Shown piece after piece: positions 1-7,681 of a stretch of 43,636 nt of DNA; position 1 is the stretch's first letter; each line of letters starts with the position of its first letter. The stretch comes from Gammaproteobacteria bacterium (GTDB lineage Bacteria; Pseudomonadota; Gammaproteobacteria; Steroidobacterales; Woeseiaceae). Made by a program: the position numbers and the translations under genes. Under the pieces are notes generated by a model. It had not been told where the DNA came from. It made no database searches and saw only the letters and a list, made by a program, of their open reading frames with translations. The DNA is taken from positions 1-43,636 of the forward strand of contig JAHEGH010000021.1 in assembly GCA_024639825.1 (NCBI GenBank). Reading direction: 5' to 3'.

Positions 1-2
1 TG

Positions 3-629
3 GCCAGAGCGTGGGTAAGGCCGGTCGCTTGGGCTGCAACCATTGGCCTAAGTCTCGCAATCGTGCTGGAGATATCGCAGTTCAGGTATGAGACGGCACC
101 AGAATCCGATGCAGATAGTATCGAAACTCTGGAAGAGGTCCTGATCCTGGATGAAGCCCCGGCAAGGGAAAAAGACGCAAATCGCCTGCAGCGAGAATCC
201 GTAAAGCGGTCAGACGAGCCGTCCCCGCTACAACTCAGCGTGCCGGCAGTGCGGCAGGCAAGCTCGCCACCTGCCGCGGCCAAGGCGGCTCCTGCCACAG
301 ATCTCGAGCTCGACACTGACAGCGTATCGGTATCTGACGACTTTGTGACCGATGACATGAGCAAGCTGCGCGAGGCGGAGGACGAGGCACGCTCACGGTC
401 TGGATCGGAACCGGCTGCCGCGGCAGCGGTTGACGTTTTCAGTTTTGATGCAGCAACAACACTCGAGAAGAAAGAGCAGGTCCGCCATTGCGATCCGGAC
501 ATGCGGTCGTCTGCCGAAACCTGGTACACATGTATCGAGGACCTGCGTGCCCAGGGACTTTCCGACGCCGCCGACAGCGAGCTTTTGTTGCTTCTGACCG
601 AATTCCCGGATTTCGAGGAATACGACTAA
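3..629 (+). CDS. Membrane-anchored protein of unknown function, 5' end outside window
   Basis: The reading frame is open to the first base of the window, so this is the C-terminal part of a longer gene; the GTG at 63 is not a convincing start. Read from position 3, the first ~20 residues are hydrophobic (about residues 7-24) and look like one membrane-spanning helix. It is followed by a long acidic, Ala/Pro/Ser-rich, low-complexity stretch and then a compact C-terminal segment of about 45 residues with two cysteines and an amphipathic LLLLL-type helix ending FPDFEEYD. This layout (cytoplasmic part, one helix, periplasmic part) resembles anti-sigma factors or similar small regulators. No family motif is visible, so that is only a guess. 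It ends 89 bp before mdh, which has its own promoter. Confidence 0.6.
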   Translation, partial: ARAWVRPVAWAATIGLSLAIVLEISQFRYETAPESDADSIETLEEVLILDEAPAREKDANRLQRESVKRSDEPSPLQLSVPAVRQASSPPAAAKAAPATDLELDTDSVSVSDDFVTDDMSKLREAEDEARSRSGSEPAAAAAVDVFSFDAATTLEKKEQVRHCDPDMRSSAETWYTCIEDLRAQGLSDAADSELLLLLTEFPDFEEYD

Positions 630-667
630 AGCAGGTAGTTCCCGAAAGTGCCTGACAGAACTGCCGA

Positions 668-676
668 TGCTAAAAT
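668..676 (+). promoter_or_regulatory. Extended -10 promoter for mdh
   Basis: TGC-TAAAAT is an extended -10 element (TGn plus a 5/6 match to TATAAT). No good -35 is present at 16-18 bp, as is usual for extended -10 promoters. The predicted start near 683 leaves a leader of about 36 nt that contains AGGA at 707-710, 8 nt before the mdh ATG. Confidence 0.4.
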
Positions 677-718
677 CACCGTCCTGAATCCACTGATGAC
701 CTTGCCAGGACAAACACA

Positions 719-1696
719 ATGAATGCACCCGTTCGCGTCACAATCACCGGCGCTGCCGGCCAGATCGGCTACCAGCTCGCCTTCCGTATCGCCTCCGGCC
801 AGATGCTGGGCAGCGACCAGCCGGTCATACTCCAGCTTCTTGAGATCCCTCCCGCTTTGCCGGCACTGCAGGGCGTTGTGATGGAACTCGATGACTGCGC
901 CTTCAGCACCCTTGCCGGCATAGTTGCAACGGACGATCCAGACGTGGCGTTCAAGGACGCTGATTATGCATTGCTCGTAGGCGCGCGTCCTCGCGGTCCA
1001 GGCATGGAGCGCAAGGACCTGCTCGAGGCCAATGCCGCGATTTTCTCGGTGCAGGGCAAGGCAATGAATGATCACGCCAGCCGCGAAATCAAGGTGCTTG
1101 TCGTGGGCAACCCGGCCAACACGAATGCCCTGATCGCGCAGGCAAATGCACCGGATCTGAATCCAGGCAACTTCACAGCCATGACGCGCCTCGACCACAA
1201 CCGTGCGACGGCGCAGCTCGCCGCGAAGACAGGCAGCCATGTCAATGACATCAAGTGCATGAGCATTTGGGGCAACCACTCGGCGACGCAGTACCCGGAC
1301 GTGAATCATGCGAGCGTCGGTGGCAAGAACGCCACTGAGCTCGTCGACCAGACCTGGCTCACCGATGAGTTCATTCCTGTTGTTCAGCAGCGTGGCGCGG
1401 CGATCATCAAGGCGCGTGGAGCATCATCCGCCGCTTCGGCCGCTTCGGCTGCGATTGATCACATGCATGACTGGGTGCTCGGCACACCTGATGGCGACTG
1501 GGTCAGCATGGGTATCCCGGCCGATGGCAGCTACGGCATCGAAGCTGGGATCATTTATTCCTATCCGGTGCGTTGCAGCGGCGGCAATTACGAAATTGTG
1601 CAGGGTCTGGATATCGATGACTTTAGTCGCGAGCGCATGACCCAGACTGAAGCTGAACTACGTGAGGAACGTGCTGCGATTGAAGAACTCCTATAA
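719..1696 (+). CDS. mdh: Malate dehydrogenase (NAD-dependent)
   Basis: Interconverts malate and oxaloacetate with NAD in the TCA cycle; cytoplasmic. The 325-residue product has the N-terminal Rossmann glycine motif TGAAGQIG (residues 11-18), the [18 protein letters not shown] substrate-loop region with its arginines (about residues 90-107), the VGNPANTN segment, and the catalytic region [14 protein letters not shown] with the proton-relay histidine. Length and motifs fit the longer MDH type 2 family of many proteobacteria and of eukaryotic cytosol rather than the E. coli type. ATG at 719 is preceded by AGGA with 8-nt spacing. It is flanked by its own promoter and a strong terminator, so it is probably monocistronic. 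Confidence 0.96.
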   Translation: MNAPVRVTITGAAGQIGYQLAFRIASGQMLGSDQPVILQLLEIPPALPALQGVVMELDDCAFSTLAGIVATDDPDVAFKDADYALLVGARPRGPGMERKDLLEANAAIFSVQGKAMNDHASREIKVLVVGNPANTNALIAQANAPDLNPGNFTAMTRLDHNRATAQLAAKTGSHVNDIKCMSIWGNHSATQYPDVNHASVGGKNATELVDQTWLTDEFIPVVQQRGAAIIKARGASSAASAASAAIDHMHDWVLGTPDGDWVSMGIPADGSYGIEAGIIYSYPVRCSGGNYEIVQGLDIDDFSRERMTQTEAELREERAAIEELL

Positions 1697-1703
1697 AGTA
1701 TGA

Positions 1704-1725
1704 GGCAGCAGCTGTGCTGCCTTTT
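1704..1725 (+). terminator. Intrinsic terminator of mdh
   Basis: GGCAGCA (1704-1710), loop GCTG, TGCTGCC (1715-1721) forms a perfect 7-bp stem followed directly by TTTT, 8 nt after the mdh stop codon. It should separate mdh from fadE. Confidence 0.85.
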
Positions 1726-1748
1726 ACTCAGTACAAGGAATCTTCGTC

Positions 1749-4307
1749 GTGACCGGTTTTACCGTTAGCTTGCTTTGGGCGCTGCTGTTTGTCGGCGGTG
1801 GTATTTTTCTCGCCTACCAGCGTATAGATCTTCGCACTTCGACGATTGCCACAGGCCTTGCCGTTGCCGCATACACCGTATTTGGGAATGGCGCGTGGTG
1901 GTGGCTCATCATCCTCTGGGTAGCGTTTGGCCTCATGGTCGTGCCCAATCTCATCGAGGTACGGCGCGAGAAAATCACCAAACCCCTGCTCGCGATTTAC
2001 CGCAGGATGCTGCCGTCGATGTCCGATACAGAACGCGAGGCGCTCGAGGCGGGCAACGTCGGGTGGGACGGCGAGCTGTTCTCTGGCATGCCGGATTGGG
2101 ACAAGTTGATGTCCTTCCCACCGCCGAAGCTATCCGACGAGGAGCGGGCGTTCATCGATGGTCCGTGCGAAGAACTGTGCCGCATGGTGGACGACTGGGA
2201 AATCTGCCACGAACTCGCCGATATACCCGGGTCGGTCTGGGACTACATCATCGAACATCGTTTCTTTGCGATGATCATTCCCAAGCAATACGGTGGCCTG
2301 GAGTTCTCGGCGTATGCCACGGCCATGGTCCTGAGCAAGGTTGGCGGTCGCAGTGCGACGGTCGGCTCGACGATCGGTGTACCGAACTCACTCGGTCCTG
2401 CGGAACTTCTGCTGCACTACGGCACGGATGAGCAAAAGAACCGGTACCTTCCGGGCCTCGCCTCCGGCAAGGAAATACCGTGCTTTGCCCTGACCTCGCA
2501 ACAAGCCGGCTCGGATGCCGCATCGCTGATCGACAGTGGTGTCGTTTGCAAAGGAACGTGGAACGGCAAGACCATCACCGGCATCAGGCTCAACTGGAAC
2601 AAGCGCTACATTACGCTCGCACCGGTAGCCACCGTACTCGGGCTTGCATTCAAACTGTATGACCCCGATCACCTGATGGGTGACAAGGAAGAGTGTGGGA
2701 TTACAGCCGCACTCATTCCGACCGACACCAAGGGTGTCGAGGTCGGCCGCCGGCACTATCCCCTGACGATTGCGTTCCAGAACGGCCCGACCTCAGGCAA
2801 GGACGTCTTCGTACCCCTCGATTACATCATCGGCGGCCCCGAGATGGCGGGCAAAGGCTGGAAGATGCTGGTCGAGTTGCTTTCGGTTGGTCGCGCGATT
2901 TCGCTACCCGCCGCATCGTGTGGCGGCGGTCAGGCTGCCAGCTATGCCACAGGCGCTTACGCTACCATTCGCAAACAGTTCAATACGTCGATCGCGAATT
3001 TCGAAGGTGTGGGCGAAGCGCTGACGCGGATCGCTGGCCATACTTACATTATAAATTCTGCCCTGTCGGTGACGGCGGGGGCCATCGATCAGGGCGAGAA
3101 ACCGGCGGTACCTTCAGCCATCCTCAAGTATCACTGCACAGAGCTGGGCCGCAAGATTTCCGACGACACCATGGACGTGCATGGCGGTAAAGCTGTCATG
3201 ATGGGGCCGAACAACTACCTTGGCCGCGCGTACATGGCAACACCGATCGCGATCACCGTAGAGGGCGCCAATATCCTGACGCGCAGCCTGATTATCTACG
3301 GTCAGGGCGCGATACGCTGCCATCCATTTGTGCTGCGCGAGTTGCAGGCGGCCAGCGACGAAGATCATGACCGCGGCTTGATCGAGTTCGACGATGCGCT
3401 GTTCGGTCATATCGGCTATGCCATCAGCAACATGGCCCGCTCACTATTCCTGGCATTGACCCATGCGAAATTCAGCAAGGTTCCATTGAATACGCCAACC
3501 CGTCGCTATTACCAGAACATCAATCGCTACACCGCAGCGTTCGCCCTGGCATCTGATTTCGCCATGCTGACACTCGGCGGCGGACTCAAGAAACGCGAAC
3601 TGCTGTCGGCGCGACTGGGTGACGTCCTGAGTTCCATGTATCTTGCGTCCTGCGTTCTCAAGCACTTCGAGAATCAGGGTCGGAGAGCCACCGACCTGCC
3701 GCTCGTTGAATGGTCGGTGCGGACACTCATGTACCAGGCGCAGGAAGCACTGCATGCGTTCCTTCTGAACTTCCCGAATCGATCGGTAGCGTGGTTCCTG
3801 CGCTTTTTCATCTTCCCGCGCGGCCGTACCTACAAAACGCCGTCTGACGAGATCGGACGCAAGGTCGTCGAGCTGATTACATCTCCGGGCGAGGCACGTG
3901 AGCGACTGAGCGAGTTCGCATACACGACGCTGGAGCCGGGCAACCCGCTTGGCCAGCTGCAGGAAGCACTCGAACTGACGAAGGAACATGCACCGCTCGA
4001 AAAGCGCTTACGGCAGGCGAAAAAGGAAGGCCTGATTACCTCTGAATACATTGGCCTGCAGATCGAAGAGGCCGAGAAAGCTCAGGTCATTAGCAAGGCG
4101 GAGGCCAATAGCCTGCGTGACTATCATGAGAAGGTCGGCGCCCTGCTTGATGTTGATGACTTCGCGCCTGACGAACTGCACCGAACAGCGCCGGCCGTAA
4201 AACCTGCGACTGCGGAGCCTGCCGTAAAGAAACCGGCTGCGAAGAAAAAAGCGTCGCGCAAGAAAACCAGTAAGAAGACCAGTAAGAAGAAGATCGCTAA
4301 AACCTGA
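1749..4307 (+). CDS. fadE: Acyl-CoA dehydrogenase, FadE type
   Basis: Catalyses the first step of fatty acid beta-oxidation, converting acyl-CoA to trans-2-enoyl-CoA with FAD. The N-terminus has two or three hydrophobic segments (about residues 3-60), giving membrane association as in E. coli FadE. The dehydrogenase core runs from about 120 to 560: FALTSQQAGSDA in the FAD/substrate region, DVHGGKAVMMG, and the catalytic base in AITVEGANILTRSL (Glu505). The C-terminal DUF1974-type region follows. At 852 residues it is slightly longer than E. coli FadE because of a Lys/Ala/Pro-rich tail (about residues 815-852). The start is GTG, with AAGGAA 8 nt upstream. The DUF3667 gene follows 3 nt after the stop, so the two are probably cotranscribed. 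Confidence 0.95.
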   Translation: MTGFTVSLLWALLFVGGGIFLAYQRIDLRTSTIATGLAVAAYTVFGNGAWWWLIILWVAFGLMVVPNLIEVRREKITKPLLAIYRRMLPSMSDTEREALEAGNVGWDGELFSGMPDWDKLMSFPPPKLSDEERAFIDGPCEELCRMVDDWEICHELADIPGSVWDYIIEHRFFAMIIPKQYGGLEFSAYATAMVLSKVGGRSATVGSTIGVPNSLGPAELLLHYGTDEQKNRYLPGLASGKEIPCFALTSQQAGSDAASLIDSGVVCKGTWNGKTITGIRLNWNKRYITLAPVATVLGLAFKLYDPDHLMGDKEECGITAALIPTDTKGVEVGRRHYPLTIAFQNGPTSGKDVFVPLDYIIGGPEMAGKGWKMLVELLSVGRAISLPAASCGGGQAASYATGAYATIRKQFNTSIANFEGVGEALTRIAGHTYIINSALSVTAGAIDQGEKPAVPSAILKYHCTELGRKISDDTMDVHGGKAVMMGPNNYLGRAYMATPIAITVEGANILTRSLIIYGQGAIRCHPFVLRELQAASDEDHDRGLIEFDDALFGHIGYAISNMARSLFLALTHAKFSKVPLNTPTRRYYQNINRYTAAFALASDFAMLTLGGGLKKRELLSARLGDVLSSMYLASCVLKHFENQGRRATDLPLVEWSVRTLMYQAQEALHAFLLNFPNRSVAWFLRFFIFPRGRTYKTPSDEIGRKVVELITSPGEARERLSEFAYTTLEPGNPLGQLQEALELTKEHAPLEKRLRQAKKEGLITSEYIGLQIEEAEKAQVISKAEANSLRDYHEKVGALLDVDDFAPDELHRTAPAVKPATAEPAVKKPAAKKKASRKKTSKKTSKKKIAKT

Positions 4308-4310
4308 CCC

Positions 4311-5405
4311 ATGGCCAGGAAACGCGCACCATTACCGGACCATTCGAACTGCCTTAACTGCGGTACGGAACTCCGCGGGCAATATTGCGGAACGTGTGGT
4401 CAGCGCGCTCGAGGCCGACTCATCAGCCTGTGGGAACTACTGCAGGACGCATTCGGCGACCTTTTCGAAGTTGACTCAAGGCTGTGGCGCACGCTGATTC
4501 CACTGCTGATCCGACCGGGCAAGTTGACCCTCGACTATCTCGAGGGTCGACGCGCGCGCTACATGCCGCCATTTCGCATGTACCTTGTGCTCAGCGTCAT
4601 TTTCTTTGTGGTTGCGTTCTTCGACCCTGAAGACGATCTCAGCCTGCTATTTGAGCCCCAGCCACCACCATCGCCAGAAGAGGTAGCGGCGCAGGAGGAG
4701 GAAACGGCGGCGAAGCGGAAAGCTGCTGAGACCGAGGTCAACGAGGCTCTGCAGGGGCTCAAGGACGACGGCATTATTGGCTCGGACGATTTCGATGAAG
4801 CGCACCAGGTCGGCGACGTTGTGTTCGGTATCACCCCTGACGATCCGGATGAAGAGGGTGGGCTGAATTTCGACGTCAACCCTGAAACCGGTGAATGCAC
4901 GTTCAGCGGCACCGAGGATATGCCCGAATGGCTGCAGCGCAGGCTCACCAAGGAGCGGCTGGAAACAATCTGCGAACGTATCGATGCCGACGATGGCAAG
5001 ACGCTCACCAACCTGATCCTGGACAACATCCCCATTGCACTGATCGTGCTGATGCCGATTATGGCGCTGGTGTTGAAGGGACTGTATCCGCTGTCACGCC
5101 GCTACTTCGTCGAACACCTGCTGTTCTTCGTGCACTTTCACTCCTTCTTCTTCCTGATCCTGACGCTACAGGTTCTGTTTGCGCGCTTTGCCGAATTCGT
5201 GCATCTGCCCGAAGCCATCAAGGTCCTGACGATTGTTGCAGCCGCGTTCTACATTCCCGTGTACCTTTACAAGGCGATGCGGCGCGTTTACACGCAGGGA
5301 CACCTCATCACCCTCTTCAAATACATTATCCTGTCGGGCATCTATACGGTGGGCGCGGCCATGACGATGCTGGGTGCGTTGCTGTTCGCGCTCATTTCCG
5401 TTTGA
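4311..5405 (+). CDS. DUF3667-type zinc-ribbon membrane protein
   Basis: The 364-residue protein begins with a four-cysteine zinc ribbon (CLNCG ... CGTCGQ, about residues 14-32). A conserved segment follows in which the sequence LEGRRARYMPPFRMYLVLS leads into a first membrane helix (about 90-103). Next comes an acidic soluble stretch of roughly 120 residues, then three or four membrane helices in the C-terminal third. This is the layout of DUF3667 proteins, whose function is not established. The start lies 3 nt after the fadE stop, which suggests translation coupled to fadE and perhaps a role linked to the membrane or to lipid metabolism. That last point is inference. Confidence 0.8.
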   Translation: MARKRAPLPDHSNCLNCGTELRGQYCGTCGQRARGRLISLWELLQDAFGDLFEVDSRLWRTLIPLLIRPGKLTLDYLEGRRARYMPPFRMYLVLSVIFFVVAFFDPEDDLSLLFEPQPPPSPEEVAAQEEETAAKRKAAETEVNEALQGLKDDGIIGSDDFDEAHQVGDVVFGITPDDPDEEGGLNFDVNPETGECTFSGTEDMPEWLQRRLTKERLETICERIDADDGKTLTNLILDNIPIALIVLMPIMALVLKGLYPLSRRYFVEHLLFFVHFHSFFFLILTLQVLFARFAEFVHLPEAIKVLTIVAAAFYIPVYLYKAMRRVYTQGHLITLFKYIILSGIYTVGAAMTMLGALLFALISV

Positions 5406-5424
5406 TCTCCGCTGAGGCACGAGA

Positions 5425-5570
5425 ATGAAGAAGCAAATTCTACCTCCTGATCGACACGGGCCTGCCGGATCTGGGCCAGCACACGCTGCAAATGCTGCTG
5501 GGAAATCACCTGCATATCCCGCACGATCCACCGCTCGTTTCGGACCGGATTACGATTTTGGTTGAATAAA
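5425..5570 (+). pseudogene. Possible frameshifted small ORF
   Basis: ATG at 5425 is preceded by GAGG (5414-5417) at 7 nt, but its own frame gives a Pro/Ala-rich peptide with poor codon bias. The frame starting at 5435 reads KFYLLIDTGLPDLGQHTLQ and continues to a TAA at about 5568, with GC-ending codons and a protein-like hydrophobic pattern. It lacks a start codon and is blocked by a TGA at 5426-5428. Dropping one base (for example C5434) would join the ATG to this frame and give a protein of about 47 residues. It could be a decayed gene, a sequencing error or chance. A minus-strand ORF (5342-5584, TTG start, 80 aa, amphipathic centre) lies exactly antisense to it and competes as an explanation. 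Confidence 0.25.
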
Positions 5571-5573
5571 GTA

Positions 5574-5602
5574 TTGAGTGACAAGGCCGGGCACTCTAAA
5601 AT
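5574..5602 (+). promoter_or_regulatory. Sigma-70 type promoter for mvaS
   Basis: TTGAGT (5574-5579), 17-bp spacer, TAAAAT (5597-5602). The predicted start is near 5609, giving a leader of about 19 nt before the ATG at 5628. No Shine-Dalgarno sequence is visible in that leader. Confidence 0.6.
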
Positions 5603-5627
5603 CGCCGGGCTATAGCGAACTATTCAA

Positions 5628-7112
5628 ATGAATCAGCCCTTAAACACACGACCCATCGGTATCAGCGGCCTCGCCGCCTATATCCCTCCGTACCGCGTAT
5701 GGTTGGAGGACTGGTGTGACTGGACGGAAAACCAGTGGCCGAAGATTCGGGAAGTCGTGGGGCGCAGCTTCCGGGTGCGCGGGCCCAACCATAGCGTTTA
5801 TACGATGGCGGCCAATGCCGTCCTCCGCCTGATCGACCAGTACGATGTTGATCCAACACGGGTCAAGTTCCTCGGGCTGGGCACCGAGTCCAGTACCGAC
5901 AACTCGGCTGGCGCCATCATCATCAAGGGCATGGTCGACGAGGCGCTGATCGCTCGCGGCAAACCGCCCATCTCGCGCAGTTGCGAAGTGCCGGAGTTCA
6001 AGCACGCCTGCCTCGGTGGCGTCTACGGCATGAAGGGTGCGATTCGCCATCTCGCACTGGATGGTGCCGGTAGCCAGGCAATCGTTGTCTGCGCCGATAT
6101 CGCCGAGTACGCGCGCGGCAGCTCAGGCGAACCCACTCAGGGTGCCGGTGCTGTGGCCATGCTGCTCGAGGAGAATCCCCAGCTGGCCGTTGTGGACCTG
6201 GTCGGATCCGGGTCCGCTTCTGACTACCGGATCATGGACTTCCGCAAGCCAATGGCACGCTTCTGCGGCCAGGATCGCTCGGAGTCGCACCAGGTTCAGG
6301 ACTTCCCGGTCTTCAACGGCAAGTACTCAACGACCTGCTACATCGACGAGACGCTGCACGCTTTGAACGACATGTACGAGAAGCGCAAGCTGAACCCAAG
6401 CCAGTACCTGCGTTCCTTGCGTACCGTATTCATGCATCGCCCATATCGCCGCATGCCAGAAACGGGCTGGGCCGTCTCTTATCTGTTTGCCCTGGGCCAC
6501 GGCAACAGCGAAGACAAGGCGGAACTTGCCTCCTACTGTTACGAAGCCGGCATCGATGTGACCTTGATGCTTAAGGAAATGGCGTCCAAGCCTGAAATTA
6601 CGAGCCTCGCGCAACCCGACACGTTGAACTACGAGGCGTATCCGCTGACGATGGCCGCGCTGCGCGCATTCCGCGCATCACGCCACTTCCGCCGCGAGAT
6701 TCTGGACAAGATGAAACTCGGCAGTGACACGATGCTGGATCTCGGCAACCTCTACACCGCGGCACTGCCCGCATGGATGGCTGCCGGCTTCGAGCAGGCG
6801 CTTGAAGAGAATTCGCTTGAGGCGGGCCAGGAGGTACTGACCCTCGGATACGGCAGCGGCGACGCCGCCGAGGTTATCCCGTTCTTCATGGCCGAAGGCT
6901 GGAAGGAAGCTACTCGCAAGATCCACTTTGCCGATGCGATGCAGCTTGCGGTTGATCTGACGTTTGACCAGTACAAGGCACTGCATGACGGGCGACGCGC
7001 CAGCGGTCTCGACTATGTGCCCAATAACGAGTTTGTTATTGAACGCGTTGGCGGCTCGGATGAGCGCCATTTTGCCGACCTTGGCATCGAGTACTACAAG
7101 TACATCGCCTAA
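5628..7112 (+). CDS. mvaS: Hydroxymethylglutaryl-CoA synthase
   Basis: Condenses acetyl-CoA with acetoacetyl-CoA to HMG-CoA, the committed entry to the mevalonate pathway. The thiolase-fold protein of 494 residues carries the expected catalytic triad context: Glu87 in GLGTESSTDN, the acylated Cys128 in EFKHACLGGVYG, and His270 in VFMHRPYRRMP. It is longer than Gram-positive MvaS (about 390). Strong upstream promoter; no Shine-Dalgarno sequence. Its last 4 bp overlap the 3' end of idi on the opposite strand, so the gene converges on the rest of the mevalonate operon instead of being part of it. Confidence 0.93.
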   Translation: MNQPLNTRPIGISGLAAYIPPYRVWLEDWCDWTENQWPKIREVVGRSFRVRGPNHSVYTMAANAVLRLIDQYDVDPTRVKFLGLGTESSTDNSAGAIIIKGMVDEALIARGKPPISRSCEVPEFKHACLGGVYGMKGAIRHLALDGAGSQAIVVCADIAEYARGSSGEPTQGAGAVAMLLEENPQLAVVDLVGSGSASDYRIMDFRKPMARFCGQDRSESHQVQDFPVFNGKYSTTCYIDETLHALNDMYEKRKLNPSQYLRSLRTVFMHRPYRRMPETGWAVSYLFALGHGNSEDKAELASYCYEAGIDVTLMLKEMASKPEITSLAQPDTLNYEAYPLTMAALRAFRASRHFRREILDKMKLGSDTMLDLGNLYTAALPAWMAAGFEQALEENSLEAGQEVLTLGYGSGDAAEVIPFFMAEGWKEATRKIHFADAMQLAVDLTFDQYKALHDGRRASGLDYVPNNEFVIERVGGSDERHFADLGIEYYKYIA

Positions 7113-7681
7113 ACAGCGCAGTAGCTCGACAGCTGCTCCGCATAGTTCCGGTTTAACTCCCGCCATTCCTGTTTAAACCAGGGCGTATAGCTGTCCGGGT
7201 GCTGCTCCAGCGCTTTGGCAAGATCGTCAGCAGCAATATAGCGAATGCCTGAGATCTCACTTTCGTTCGGCTGAACATTGTTAGCCGCCCTGCCCAGGAA
7301 GACGTGGCAAAGCTCGTTCTCTGAGCCTGCGCTACCAAAGTCCGCCTCGTAGCAAAACCGGTAAACATATTCGAGTTCAGTATCGAAATTAAGCTCATCC
7401 AGCAGCCGACGGGACGTCGCCACCGAGAGCGATTCACCGCGTCGCGGATGGCTGCAACAACTGTTCGACCAGTAGCCGCCCCACAGCCGCTTCGATGGCG
7501 CGCGCTGCTGCAGCAGCAATTCGCCCGCCTCGTTGAAAAGGAAAAGAGAAAAAGCGCGGTGCAGGATACCGTCACCGTCGTGGGCATCCGCTTTTGAGGC
7601 GTAGCCAATTTCGTTGTCGTCCCGATCGACCAGGATGAGTTCTTCGCTCTCGGACGAGACAATTCTGTGTTGGTTATTCAC
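7109..7681 (-). CDS. idi: Isopentenyl-diphosphate delta-isomerase, type I
   Basis: Interconverts isopentenyl and dimethylallyl diphosphate. The 190-residue Nudix-fold protein has the type I signatures: LHRAFSLFLFN, the catalytic cysteine in WSNSCCSHPRRGE, and the second active-site region around YEADFGSAGSENELCHVFLG with its glutamates. The ATG overlaps the stop of the HMG-CoA reductase/mevalonate kinase gene by 4 bp, making it the last gene of the leftward mevalonate operon. It supplies both C5 units for IspA, which is encoded just beyond the operon promoter. Confidence 0.94.
   Translation of the reverse strand: MNNQHRIVSSESEELILVDRDDNEIGYASKADAHDGDGILHRAFSLFLFNEAGELLLQQRAPSKRLWGGYWSNSCCSHPRRGESLSVATSRRLLDELNFDTELEYVYRFCYEADFGSAGSENELCHVFLGRAANNVQPNESEISGIRYIAADDLAKALEQHPDSYTPWFKQEWRELNRNYAEQLSSYCAV

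Noticed and set aside
652-676. CTGACA (652-657) as -35 for the mdh -10 box
   Set aside because: The spacer to TAAAAT is 13 bp, too short; the extended -10 explains the promoter better.
626-1309. 227-residue minus-strand ORF opposite mdh
   Set aside because: It is the antisense shadow of mdh; no ribosome site and no protein-like pattern, while the plus frame has all MDH motifs.
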